Under the pieces are notes generated by a model. The model saw nothing but the letters and a program-made list of their open reading frames with translations, ran no database searches and was not told the DNA's origin. From Gleimia sp. 6138-11-ORH1 (lineage in GTDB: Bacteria; Actinomycetota; Actinomycetes; Actinomycetales; Actinomycetaceae), in assembly GCF_024814355.1 (NCBI RefSeq), contig NZ_JANUXV010000001.1:310001-374000 (forward strand): DNA of 64,000 bases. Reading direction: 5' to 3'. How positions within the stretch are numbered: the first letter of the stretch is position 1; each line of letters opens with the position of its first letter. Below, piece after piece: positions 56,388-64,000 of this stretch. Both the position numbers and the translations under genes were made by a program.

Positions 56388-56610
56388 CGAGGGCGGGGTA
56401 TGGACGCGAAATCCGGGTAGGGCGTCGGGGGCTTGTATGGTGAGTGGTTGCGAGGACGCGGTGGCGGACGTGAAATCCGGGTAGGGCAACGCGGTATGCC
56501 CCTTGTCGAAGGTTGCGAGGGCGGGGCGGTGGACGTGAAATCCGGGCAGGGCGTCGGGAGCTTGTATGGTGAGTGGTTGCGAGGGCGGGGCGGTGGACGC
56601 GAAATCCAAG
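56388..56610. repeat. Degenerate 129-bp direct repeats in the rpsT-56677 gap
   Basis: The 582 bp from 56095 to 56676 have no convincing gene. Within them GGACGYGAAATCC recurs at about 56402, 56466, 56531 and 56594, and TTGCGAGG at about 56448, 56513, 56577 and 56633. A 77-bp segment at 56402-56478 is repeated with few changes at 56531-56607, a period of 129 bp. Three copies of CGAGGGCG (56388, 56516, 56580) are part of the repeat but lack the usual A-rich flank. Frames on both strands are low-complexity and overlap. Confidence 0.75.
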
Positions 56611-56676
56611 CTACCTGCGGGGCTACTTTAGTTTGCGAGGTAGTAAGGACGCGGCAGTCGGCGCTGAAAGCCCGGT

Positions 56677-57399
56677 TTAACCACCGAAGATTAAGAGGAA
56701 AATCGACAGTAGGGTTACGAAAATCATCACCGGCATGGACAAAAATGCGCCTATGAAGAAAACAAGCGTAGGACGCAGATCGTGTTCCAACCAGCTTCCT
56801 TGGTAGGCTCCCCCAGCTAATTCACGTAATGCCCGTTGGCTTGCTTCCACTCGAGGCATGAATTTTGCAGATCGTGTATTGAACTCGGCTCGGACAGAAG
56901 CGATTGACTCTCCTTGCTGCTGAGCGAATATCTTGAAATCTGCCGAAGTGTCATCTTTAGAGCCGGAAGAAATAATCACCTGCGTTCCCCCAGCAGCGAT
57001 TATCTTCGCATTTTCAGCACTAATGCGCCGTAAAAGATCTTTCCGACGCCAAGCAAAACCAAGTACGAAAACTAAAGCTAAAATACCTAGCGCTAGAGAG
57101 ATCTTCCACCAGGCAGAATCAAAACGCCAGATTCCCAGTGCACTGAGGGATAAAACTGAAACAGTCGCCAGAAAACCGAGTTTAATTAAGAGCGCTCCGG
57201 GAGTGTTAATGATTAGTTTTAAAAATTGCCCGGTGGTGTCTACTACAGAGGCTTTTGCTTCAGTAACTTTCTTTTCAGCAGCTAAGGGGTCAAATGACTT
57301 ACCCGCTGTTTCAGCAAACTTTCGGCCAAAATCTTCCTCCGAAAAGTCGTCGAAATGAATGTGCGTTTCGCGGTTGAACTGCTCATCTGAAAATTTCAT
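56677..57399 (-). CDS. Unknown membrane protein, 240 aa
   Basis: The product starts MKFSDEQFNRETHIHFDDFSEEDF, with an acidic N-terminus, two adjacent hydrophobic helices (about residues 68-92 and 99-117), a soluble stretch of about 80 residues, and a hydrophobic C-terminal region that probably forms one or two more helices. ATG 57399 follows AGGAGGCCCC, a strong ribosome-binding site; an in-frame start 30 bases upstream is less likely. No family recognised. Divergent from the gene at 57506; the pair separates rpsT from lepA, which are often close in actinobacteria. Confidence 0.75.
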   Translation of the reverse strand: MKFSDEQFNRETHIHFDDFSEEDFGRKFAETAGKSFDPLAAEKKVTEAKASVVDTTGQFLKLIINTPGALLIKLGFLATVSVLSLSALGIWRFDSAWWKISLALGILALVFVLGFAWRRKDLLRRISAENAKIIAAGGTQVIISSGSKDDTSADFKIFAQQQGESIASVRAEFNTRSAKFMPRVEASQRALRELAGGAYQGSWLEHDLRPTLVFFIGAFLSMPVMIFVTLLSIFLLIFGG

Positions 57400-57505
57400 G
57401 GGGCCTCCTAAGGGCAACTCCGCTGGCAAATAAACTAAACTGTTAATACTACTTTATCTGTCAGAAAGTACCATTGCGCGGTGAAACTATTTTCAGGAGG
57501 AATCA

Positions 57506-58372
57506 ATGGAACAGCAAGATTTTATTGGAATGCCCGCGTTGAGATCAGCTCTGAAAATCATTTACACTCCGGGAATAAACTTGAAAACTCCGATTGGGCT
57601 GCGCAATGACCCGCAGGCAGCGCTTATTTTGGAAAATGGCCGTGAGCTGGACCAGCAGTTTACGCAGGCCAGTGAGTATTTGGATCCGTTTGATCGGCGT
57701 GATTATTTGGCTTGGTTGGAAACGGCTGATGGTGTGGCGTTTTCGCAGTGGAAACAGCGGGCGTTTGCGTTGGCGGCTGCCTTGCAAACTTTAGAGACAG
57801 GTTGGGAACAGGATGAGGCCACGCAAAGCGTTACGCGGGTTCCTGAGGAAGTGCAAAATGCGGTGGATCGAGCTTGGGCGTGGGATCATAATCGCCATTG
57901 GTTTTTGGTGTTTTGCATTATTTTGGTGACGGCTGCTTTTATGACTTCCGGGCCGGATATGAGTGCTTCGACTTTGAATTTGGTGCAGGGGCTTTTGGGG
58001 TTAGCTGCCGGTATATTGATGGGGTATGCGGTGAGTTTTTGGCCGCGGTGGCAGTTGCGTAAGCTGGCCAGAAAACATGGGATTGTGTTGGAAGCTGAGC
58101 AGGTGAGTGAAAAACCGCAGCCGGTTGCGGTGCCTCTGTGGGATATTCCCGAGGGCGCTACGGAGCTTTCTTCTGCGCGTATCCTCAACTTTGCTAATTG
58201 GGTGATGTTAGCTCAACCGGGTAAAACGCATTTTCTTGATTTAACTCCGGGGCGTATTAACACTAAGGTTACATCTGAGCGTCACCGGAAGATTGTGGAA
58301 ACAGCCCAGGGGTGGATTGATAAAGAGGCGCAGAAGAAAGCGCGGTTGGCGCGGTTGAAATCGGCGGATTAG
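57506..58372 (+). CDS. Unknown membrane protein, 288 aa
   Basis: A soluble N-terminal region of about 125 residues (MEQQDFIGMPALRSALKIIY), two hydrophobic helices (about 130-148 and 157-179) and a soluble C-terminal region that ends in a Lys/Arg-rich helix. Good ribosome-binding site CAGGAGG. Codon third positions are strongly G and T, opposite to comEA/comEC and etfBA. No family recognised. A minus-strand CGCCCTCG copy with a GGAAT flank lies inside the gene at 58150. Divergent from the 56677 gene, which suggests joint control. Confidence 0.75.
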   Translation: MEQQDFIGMPALRSALKIIYTPGINLKTPIGLRNDPQAALILENGRELDQQFTQASEYLDPFDRRDYLAWLETADGVAFSQWKQRAFALAAALQTLETGWEQDEATQSVTRVPEEVQNAVDRAWAWDHNRHWFLVFCIILVTAAFMTSGPDMSASTLNLVQGLLGLAAGILMGYAVSFWPRWQLRKLARKHGIVLEAEQVSEKPQPVAVPLWDIPEGATELSSARILNFANWVMLAQPGKTHFLDLTPGRINTKVTSERHRKIVETAQGWIDKEAQKKARLARLKSAD

Positions 58373-58503
58373 GTTGCAAGCTGTATAAAAAATGGACGTA
58401 ACTTGAGTTTTAGTTGGGGTTTAATTAGCTCTTGTGCTCTGAACGTGCGAAAATTGGCGTGAATGTCTAAAATCGCCTTGAAAAAGATGAAGGGTAGGTT
58501 CCC

Positions 58504-60363
58504 GTGTCGCCAGTTGTGAGTGACGCTCAGGCTAAGTTTATTCAGCCGGCAGCTACTGATCCAGCGTTGATTCGTAACTTCTGTATCATCGCCCACATTG
58601 ACCACGGCAAGTCCACCTTGGCTGACCGGATGCTTCAAAAAACTGGTGTTGTGGCGCAGCGTGATATGCGTGACCAGTATCTTGACCGGATGGATATTGA
58701 ACGTGAACGCGGGATTACGATTAAATCTCAAGCTGTTCGTATGCCCTGGGAGTTAGACGGCACCGGGTATGCGCTTAATATGATTGATACGCCCGGGCAC
58801 GTGGATTTCACTTATGAGGTTTCTCGTTCCTTAGCTGCTTGTGAGGGTGCTGTTCTTTTAGTTGATGCTGCCCAGGGGATTGAAGCGCAGACTTTGGCTA
58901 ATCTTTATTTGGCGATGAGTAATGACCTGGAGATTATTCCGGTTCTTAATAAGATTGATTTGCCTTCTGCACAGCCAGAGAAGTATGCGGCCGAGATCGC
59001 TAACTTGATTGGGTGCAAAGAAGAAGAGATTCTGAAAGTTTCTGGAAAAACTGGCGAGGGCGTCGAAGAACTACTTGACGAGATTGTACGTCGGATTCCT
59101 GCTCCTAAGGGGGAAAAGGATAAGCCGGCGCGTGCTCTTATTTTTGATTCGGTTTACGATATTTACCGCGGTGTGGTCACTTACGTGCGGGTAGTTGATG
59201 GAACGTTGAATCCGCGTGAGCGCATTAAAATGATGTCTACTGCCGCTGCGCATGAAGTGCTTGAAATTGGGGTTATTTCTCCGGAGCCAAAAGCAACTAA
59301 GGGACTTTCAGTTGGTGAAGTAGGTTATCTTATTACGGGTGTGAAAGACGTTCGCCAATCTAAGGTTGGTGACACGGTTACTACCGCTATCCGCGGAGCT
59401 GAAACGCCTTTGGCGGGTTATGAAGAACCTAAGCCAATGGTTTATTCGGGTCTTTACCCGATTGATGGTTCTGATTTCCCGAACCTGCGTGAAGCCCTAG
59501 AAAAACTTCAGCTTAATGACGCGGCTTTAACTTTTGAACCGGAATCATCAGCCGCCCTCGGTTTTGGATTCCGCTGTGGTTTCTTAGGACTTTTGCACTT
59601 AGAGATTGTGCGTGAAAGATTAGAACGTGAGTTTAATCTTTCCTTAATCGCTACTGCGCCAAACGTAATCTACCGGGTTATTGCTGAGGATCGTAGTGAA
59701 ATAATCGTCACTAACCCTTCGGAGTATCCGACTGGAAAAGTTACTGAAGTGCGTGAACCGGTAGTTAAGTCTACTATCCTTACTCCGAAAGAGTTCGTGG
59801 GGCCGGTGATGGAACTTTGCCAGGCCCGCCGCGGCATCATGGGGGGAATGGATTATATTTCTGAAGACCGTGTTGAATTGCATTACACGCTACCGTTGGC
59901 AGAGATCGTCTTTGACTTCTTTGATGCTCTGAAGTCCCGTACCCGTGGGTATGCTTCTTTAGATTACGAACCTGCTGGGGAAGAAGCCGCTGATTTGGTG
60001 CGCGTGGACATTCTTTTAAATGGGGAACAGGTGGACGCGTTCTCTGCGATTGTGCATAAGGATGCTGCTTACGCTTACGGGGTGAAGCTCACTAAGAAAC
60101 TTAAAGAGTTAATTCCCCGCCAGCAGTTCGAGGTTCCGGTTCAAGCTGCGGTTGGTTCTCGCGTGATTGCGCGCGAAACCATTAAGGCACTGCGTAAAGA
60201 TATGCTGGCAAAGTGTTACGGCGGTGACATTACCCGTAAACGTAAGCTGCTGGAAAAACAAAAAGAAGGTAAGAAACGCATGAAGTCGATTGGCCGTGTC
60301 GATGTGCCACAAGAAGCCTTCATTGCAGCTTTAACGTCTGAAGCACCTCAGGGTAAAAACTAA
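58504..60363 (+). CDS. lepA: Elongation factor 4 (LepA)
   Basis: LepA (619 aa), a ribosomal back-translocase GTPase. G1 is [10 protein letters not shown]2 includes [15 protein letters not shown]3 is DTPGHVDF, and G4 is NKIDLPSA. The C-terminal LepA domain with [22 protein letters not shown] is complete. Start GTG 58504. The TAA overlaps the trmB ATG by one base. Confidence 0.97.
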   Translation: MSPVVSDAQAKFIQPAATDPALIRNFCIIAHIDHGKSTLADRMLQKTGVVAQRDMRDQYLDRMDIERERGITIKSQAVRMPWELDGTGYALNMIDTPGHVDFTYEVSRSLAACEGAVLLVDAAQGIEAQTLANLYLAMSNDLEIIPVLNKIDLPSAQPEKYAAEIANLIGCKEEEILKVSGKTGEGVEELLDEIVRRIPAPKGEKDKPARALIFDSVYDIYRGVVTYVRVVDGTLNPRERIKMMSTAAAHEVLEIGVISPEPKATKGLSVGEVGYLITGVKDVRQSKVGDTVTTAIRGAETPLAGYEEPKPMVYSGLYPIDGSDFPNLREALEKLQLNDAALTFEPESSAALGFGFRCGFLGLLHLEIVRERLEREFNLSLIATAPNVIYRVIAEDRSEIIVTNPSEYPTGKVTEVREPVVKSTILTPKEFVGPVMELCQARRGIMGGMDYISEDRVELHYTLPLAEIVFDFFDALKSRTRGYASLDYEPAGEEAADLVRVDILLNGEQVDAFSAIVHKDAAYAYGVKLTKKLKELIPRQQFEVPVQAAVGSRVIARETIKALRKDMLAKCYGGDITRKRKLLEKQKEGKKRMKSIGRVDVPQEAFIAALTSEAPQGKN

Positions 60364-61271
60364 TGATTGAAGAGACTTTTAGGGTAGCTAAGGAAACTGG
60401 TTTAGTTTCTGAAAATACTGCGGCGGTAGAAAAATCGCAGCCAATCGAAGATTCGGTTACGCCAGAGGCTCAGCAAATCGAAAAGGCTGCGCCGGCGCCC
60501 TCGGGAAAAGAAAAAACTCCTTTCATTGCCCGCGTAAAATCCTTCACCCGGCGGGGGAGGGAACTTAACCCGGGAATCCAGCGTACCTGGGATGCCTACG
60601 CCGGCCAGTACGTGATCGACGTACCTCGTGCCGAAGGATACACTACGGTTGCTGACGGATTCCGCCTGGATTTGGAAGCAACTTTCGGACGCGTCGCTCC
60701 ATTAGTTGTAGAAATCGGTCCTGGCAACGGCGAACAGATTGTGGCTTATGCGAAAGCACACCCAGAAATGGACTTCCTAGCGTTCGAAGTCTACCGCCAG
60801 GGGATTGGAAAAACGATTGCTCGAGCGGTCGCTGCGGGGGTTACTAACCTGCGTTTGGTGGAAGCCGATGCAGCGCAGGCGCTGCCGATTATGCTCGCTG
60901 ATGGTTGCGCCAGTGAAGTGTGGGTATTCTTCCCTGACCCGTGGCGCAAAGCCCGCCATCATAAGCGTCGGCTGGTAAGCCCCGCTTTCGCTTTGGAAGT
61001 GGCGCGACTACTGAAAGATGACGGAGTTTGGCGGATGGCAACTGACTGGCAAAACTACGCTTGGCAGATGCGTGATGTGTTGGAAGGTTGCGACCAATTC
61101 TTGAATCCCTACCTGGGGGAACGGCCTGATCCAGAAGAACCAGAACCAACCCGCGGCGGCTATGCCCCTCGTTTTGAAGGACGTGTGAAGACACACTTTG
61201 AAAACCGCGGAGACCGCCAAGGACGCGAATCCTACGATATTGTAGGTATTCGTCGCCCTCGAGAAAACTAG
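60363..61271 (+). CDS. trmB: tRNA (guanine-N7)-methyltransferase with long N-terminal extension
   Basis: TrmB (302 aa) methylates G46 in tRNA. The SAM-binding motif is VVEIGPGNGEQ, with DFLAFEVYRQGIGK and the catalytic-region EVWVFFPDPWRKARHHKRRLV. The first 70 residues form an acidic, Pro-rich extension not present in short TrmB proteins; it contains CGCCCTCGGGAAAAG coding for APSGKE. The last codons contain a second motif copy (61254). Coupled to lepA and followed by hemW. Confidence 0.94.
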   Translation: MIEETFRVAKETGLVSENTAAVEKSQPIEDSVTPEAQQIEKAAPAPSGKEKTPFIARVKSFTRRGRELNPGIQRTWDAYAGQYVIDVPRAEGYTTVADGFRLDLEATFGRVAPLVVEIGPGNGEQIVAYAKAHPEMDFLAFEVYRQGIGKTIARAVAAGVTNLRLVEADAAQALPIMLADGCASEVWVFFPDPWRKARHHKRRLVSPAFALEVARLLKDDGVWRMATDWQNYAWQMRDVLEGCDQFLNPYLGERPDPEEPEPTRGGYAPRFEGRVKTHFENRGDRQGRESYDIVGIRRPREN

Positions 61272-61281
61272 GAAACTGCCG

Positions 61282-62577
61282 GTGGCACCCACTTTGCCAG
61301 ACGGCGTTGCTTGGCCGGCAGACGGAATACTTGACCCTGCGAAAGTGGGGCGCACTTCCCGTAATCTCTCGCTTTACATACACGTCCCGTTTTGTACGGT
61401 GCGCTGCGGATACTGCGATTTCAACACCTATACTGTGGGGTTTGGTCCCGGAGCTTCACCCGAATCCTACCACCAGAGTGTCTTTCGCGAAATTGACTTA
61501 GCTGCCGCAGTTTTAGCGCCTTACCAGCATCAGCCGGTGCAGTCGATTTTCGTAGGTGGGGGCACTCCAACGCTGCTGGCTTCGAAACACTTGGGGCAGA
61601 TTGTTGAGTATGCGGCGCAGCGGTTTGAACTGGCTGATAACTGTGAAATTACCACAGAAGCCAATCCGGATTCAGTTGATCAAAAGGCTTTAGAAACCTT
61701 GGCAGCAGCCGGTTTTACCCGGATTTCTTTCGGCATGCAGTCTGCCGTGCCTCATGTTCTGCGGACCTTGGATCGTACCCATGACCCGAAGCGGATTAAT
61801 CGTGTGGTGAAGTGGGCGAAGCAGGCTGGGTTAGCTACCTCTTTGGATTTGATTTATGGGACTCCCGGTGAATCATTGGCGGATTGGGAAGTTTCTTTGA
61901 CGGCGGCGCTGGCTGCGGAAACTAGCCACATTTCGACGTATGCGCTGGTGATTGAAGAAGGCACGAAAATGTGGAAAGACGTGCAAAGGGGGAAGCTACC
62001 ACTTCCGGACCCAGACGATGAAGCTGCGAAATACGAGTTGGCAGATACCTTGCTTACGAAAGCGGGTTTTGCCTGGTACGAGATTTCCAACTGGGCGCGC
62101 CTAGTACCGGGCGAACAGGCGGGGACCACGGCGCTGCAGCATGCGTCGGTGCACAACTTGGCATATTGGCGAGATGACGACTGGTGGGGGATTGGCCCGG
62201 GGGCGCATTCGCATTTGGGAAATCTGCGCTGGTGGAATCGCAAGCATCCGCGAGCGTGGGCGCAGGCTTTAACTGGCAACGGCGTTGATGGCTTTGACGG
62301 CAGTCACAAAGGGGGTGGTTTGGCTTCGCCGGCACAAGCAGGGGAAGAATTATTACCTGCAGACCGGGCTTTGGAACGCTTCTTACTGCAGATTCGCACA
62401 GCGGATGGTTTGGCAGTTTCTGAAGTTGATCCACAATTGCGAGGACGTATTCCCGCGCTTATCGGTCAGGATTTGCTGTCTATGGAGGGAAATCCTAATC
62501 AGGGTGAAGCTGTTATCACATTAACTTTAGCGGGGCGTTTACTGGCTGACTACGTCACCCGCGAACTCACTGTTTAA
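61282..62577 (+). CDS. hemW: Heme chaperone HemW (radical SAM)
   Basis: HemW (431 aa), a radical SAM protein related to oxygen-independent coproporphyrinogen oxidase that delivers heme. The cluster motif is C-x3-C-x2-C in PFCTVRCGYCDFNTY, with the neighbouring SIFVGGGTPT and YGTPGES segments. The N-terminal extra cysteine typical of HemN is not present, which favours HemW. The GTG 61282 start lies 10 bp after trmB. Confidence 0.93.
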   Translation: MAPTLPDGVAWPADGILDPAKVGRTSRNLSLYIHVPFCTVRCGYCDFNTYTVGFGPGASPESYHQSVFREIDLAAAVLAPYQHQPVQSIFVGGGTPTLLASKHLGQIVEYAAQRFELADNCEITTEANPDSVDQKALETLAAAGFTRISFGMQSAVPHVLRTLDRTHDPKRINRVVKWAKQAGLATSLDLIYGTPGESLADWEVSLTAALAAETSHISTYALVIEEGTKMWKDVQRGKLPLPDPDDEAAKYELADTLLTKAGFAWYEISNWARLVPGEQAGTTALQHASVHNLAYWRDDDWWGIGPGAHSHLGNLRWWNRKHPRAWAQALTGNGVDGFDGSHKGGGLASPAQAGEELLPADRALERFLLQIRTADGLAVSEVDPQLRGRIPALIGQDLLSMEGNPNQGEAVITLTLAGRLLADYVTRELTV

Positions 62578-62641
62578 CGGTGTGGTTTTGACCTAAAAAA
62601 TAGAACATTTTATGTAGAACGCAAACGATTCACCTTGGTTG

Positions 62642-62950
62642 CTATGCTGATTGTGCATAGTTCTTATTTCCTATCAGTTTCTGGGGTTTTCGTCTGAAGG
62701 TTCGTCCCTGTCTTGGTATTTCTGCGTATGTGACTTTACCGAGGATGAAGTCAAGGAATGCGGAGATGTCGCGTGTTTGAGTATCGTAATGCCATCGGGA
62801 ACTGATCTTACATTCGCGGCATAACCAGCGTTGTTTGCCGTTAGGGGAGTACCCGCTGCGGAGCATGGGAGAAGAACAAACTGGGCATGTTTTCGGGTGG
62901 TTTGGTATGCCTCTAAAATGACGTAATTTGTGTTCAAGGTTTTCGTTGAT
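62642..62950 (-). pseudogene. Truncated IS1249-like transposase remnant
   Basis: A minus-strand frame without a proper start reads TCPVCSSPMLRSGYSPNGKQ, then RWLCRECKISSRWHYDT, ISAFLDFILGK and RQGRTFRRK. This matches the N-terminal zinc-ribbon and helix region of IS1249-family (IS256-like) transposases of actinobacteria, from memory. Conserved sequence stops after about 75-80 residues and the DDE domain is absent, so it is a dead fragment. An in-frame stop lies just upstream of 62950. No terminal inverted repeats were found. Confidence 0.7.
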
Positions 62951-63038
62951 TTATCAAGGAAAACCGTATTTTCATCAACCGTTCCTGTCCTATAAGCCCA
63001 GTTTCTCTTTAGAATCCAATAAAGACGGAGGATTACCT

Positions 63039-63146
63039 ATGAAACCATCTGAGATTATTTGGTTACTATTAGGAACCCAACTTTTCTACTCGTTGCAATC
63101 GCGGTGGGGGCTGCGGCTTAGTTTCACAGTGGGTATTGGCGGTTAG
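63039..63146 (+). CDS. Possible 35-aa membrane peptide
   Basis: ATG 63039 has a strong GGAGG site 8 bases upstream and encodes MKPSEIIWLLLGTQLFYSLQ and 15 more residues. A +1 shift near codon 16 would give LLVAIAVGAAA and a stop, so it may be a short hydrophobic peptide or a gene remnant with a frameshift. No homologue known to me. The rest of 62951-63399 holds only the inverted repeat at 63327. Confidence 0.25.
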   Translation: MKPSEIIWLLLGTQLFYSLQSRWGLRLSFTVGIGG

Positions 63147-63326
63147 GTTACCTTGCCATTTGCGATCCATTTGGCCTGTATTTTCCCTGCATTGAAACCT
63201 TAAAAAGAGTCTCTGTTATCGGAAAAATGCTACTAGCTAAACCCGGTTTCCTCCCCGCTAGCTGGTCAAAAGTTTAGTTTTTAGGGGACTGAAGATTTTT
63301 GTCTATAGCCCGAATTATTTTCAACA

Positions 63327-63340
63327 ATGACAAATGTCAT
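63327..63340. promoter_or_regulatory. ATGACA-AA-TGTCAT operator-like dyad
   Basis: A perfect 6+6 dyad with a 2-bp spacer, 59 bp upstream of the ABC ATPase start at 63400. The spacing suits a response-regulator or repressor site controlling the exporter. Confidence 0.45.
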
Positions 63341-63399
63341 GCCTGAAAATAGGTGAAAGCATACTTCAAGAAAAGCTTCTACAGGTACAAACTTTAAGT

Positions 63400-64000
63400 A
63401 TGAACACAAACACTAACGAAACCCCAGCTGCTCTAAAAGTAACTGGAATAACTAAACGATTTGGCGCGGTAACCGCGGTAGATAACGTGGATTTAGAAAT
63501 CCGCCAAGGTGAGATTGTGGCCTTACTGGGGCCCAATGGAGCCGGAAAAACTACTTTGTTGGATATAGCGCTGGGACTGCAACTACCAAACCAAGGAAAT
63601 GCGCGACTGTACGGCATGAAACCAATTTCTGCTATCCGTCGTTCGCTGGTAGGGGTAATGCAACAAACCGGTGGTATTTTGGAAGATTACCGAGTGGACA
63701 CTTTCCTTAAAACAGTAGCTGCCACCCACCTTAATCCACTTAGTTTGGATGAAGTTTTAGAAATCACTAACCTAAGCAAATTTCGTAAACAAAGGATCGT
63801 TAAACTCTCAGGCGGGGAAAAACAGCGTATCCGGTTTGCCACAGCCTTGCTGGGGAATCCAAAACTGCTGGTATTAGATGAGCCTACGGCAGGAATGGAC
63901 GCGGTAGCTCGTAGAGAATACTGGGAACTAATGCGCCAGTTCGCTGAAACAGGTAAGACCATTATTTTCGCAACCCATTACCTGGCAGAAGCAGAAGCCT
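63400..64000 (+). CDS. ABC exporter ATP-binding protein, 3' end cut by window edge
   Basis: 200 codons are visible from ATG 63400: Walker A GPNGAGKTT, Q-loop MQQTGGIL, signature KLSGGEKQRIRF, Walker B LLVLDEPTAGMD, H-loop ATHYLAEAEA just at the window end. The GVMQQTGGILEDYRV segment is typical of drug-exporter (DrrA/CcmA-like) ATPases. An ABC-2 permease, and often a two-component system, would be expected downstream. Minus-strand frames across it are shadows. Confidence 0.92.
   Translation, partial: MNTNTNETPAALKVTGITKRFGAVTAVDNVDLEIRQGEIVALLGPNGAGKTTLLDIALGLQLPNQGNARLYGMKPISAIRRSLVGVMQQTGGILEDYRVDTFLKTVAATHLNPLSLDEVLEITNLSKFRKQRIVKLSGGEKQRIRFATALLGNPKLLVLDEPTAGMDAVARREYWELMRQFAETGKTIIFATHYLAEAEA

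Noticed and set aside
56277-56756. Frames of 107-110 codons on both strands in the 56.4 kb repeats
   Set aside because: Both come from the GC-rich repeat (for example a repeated SQPLTIQAPDALPGF) and overlap each other; neither has a convincing start.

Overview
The window reads as chromosomal DNA of a mid-GC actinobacterium, most likely of the family Actinomycetaceae (Varibaculum/Mobiluncus/Actinomyces-like). This is an inference from three things: the gene order xerC, M23 peptidase, rpsB-tsf-pyrH-frr-cdsA-rlmN-(DivIVA)-dxr-rseP-ispG-proS-def; actinobacterial marker genes (homodimeric aceE beside DUF3052, DUF3145, actinobacterial-type ValRS); and a roughly even base composition. No species assignment is possible from the sequence alone.

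Layout. 1-1414 holds the 3'-truncated end of a polytopic membrane protein on the minus strand. 1.6-9.2 kb: a small membrane protein, an ICMT-like methyltransferase coupled to glgX, divergent etfBA, a cysteine desulfurase with mnmA, and tRNA-Leu(UAG). 9.3-13.3 kb: an MFS carrier, xerC and a BCCT osmolyte carrier. 13.4-26.5 kb: the housekeeping run from the M23 peptidase to def, covering translation, phospholipid, MEP isoprenoid and site-2 protease genes, closed by an 18-bp terminator. 26.7-31.6 kb: an ACP-like protein lacking the phosphopantetheine serine next to DUF3145, then a three-gene cassette of two paralogous polytopic membrane proteins and a membrane-anchored SRPBCC protein. 31.7-39.5 kb: aspA, an ABC exporter pair, fluoC/crcB, aceE, DUF3052 and tRNA-Val(UAC). 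39.7-49.8 kb: an ABC-2 exporter with an XRE regulator, a dicarboxylate/amino-acid symporter, an acyl-CoA ligase, valS, and proC-gntR. 49.9-53.2 kb: comEA-comEC-holA. 53.6-55.6 kb: a YtrA/GntR-type regulator with its ABC ATPase and membrane partner. 55.8-62.6 kb: rpsT, two divergent unknown membrane proteins, lepA-trmB-hemW. 62.6-64 kb: an IS1249-like transposase remnant and the start of another ABC exporter ATPase that runs off the end.

Two signals stand out beyond the genes. First, the octamer CGCCCTCG occurs about 32 times on the two strands by hand count, where about two are expected. Roughly a dozen copies are followed by a purine/A-rich flank (RRAAW); copies lie in intergenic regions, as inverted pairs inside terminators, and in linkers or tails of proteins. 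This is how DNA uptake sequences behave in other phyla, and the window carries comEA/comEC, so an uptake-signal-like role is a testable hypothesis. Second, the 27.8-31.6 kb cassette (membrane paralogue / SRPBCC / membrane paralogue) has no function I can name.

Several intergenic regions are full of structure: nested palindromes upstream of the GntR operon, paired ATACGAGTC hairpins, 24-bp tandem repeats upstream of the acyl-CoA ligase, and two regions of degenerate direct repeats at 53.2 and 56.4 kb. Codon use also splits into two regimes: comEA/comEC have a sense strand of roughly 85% A+C, while the membrane gene at 57.5 kb prefers G/T-ending codons.
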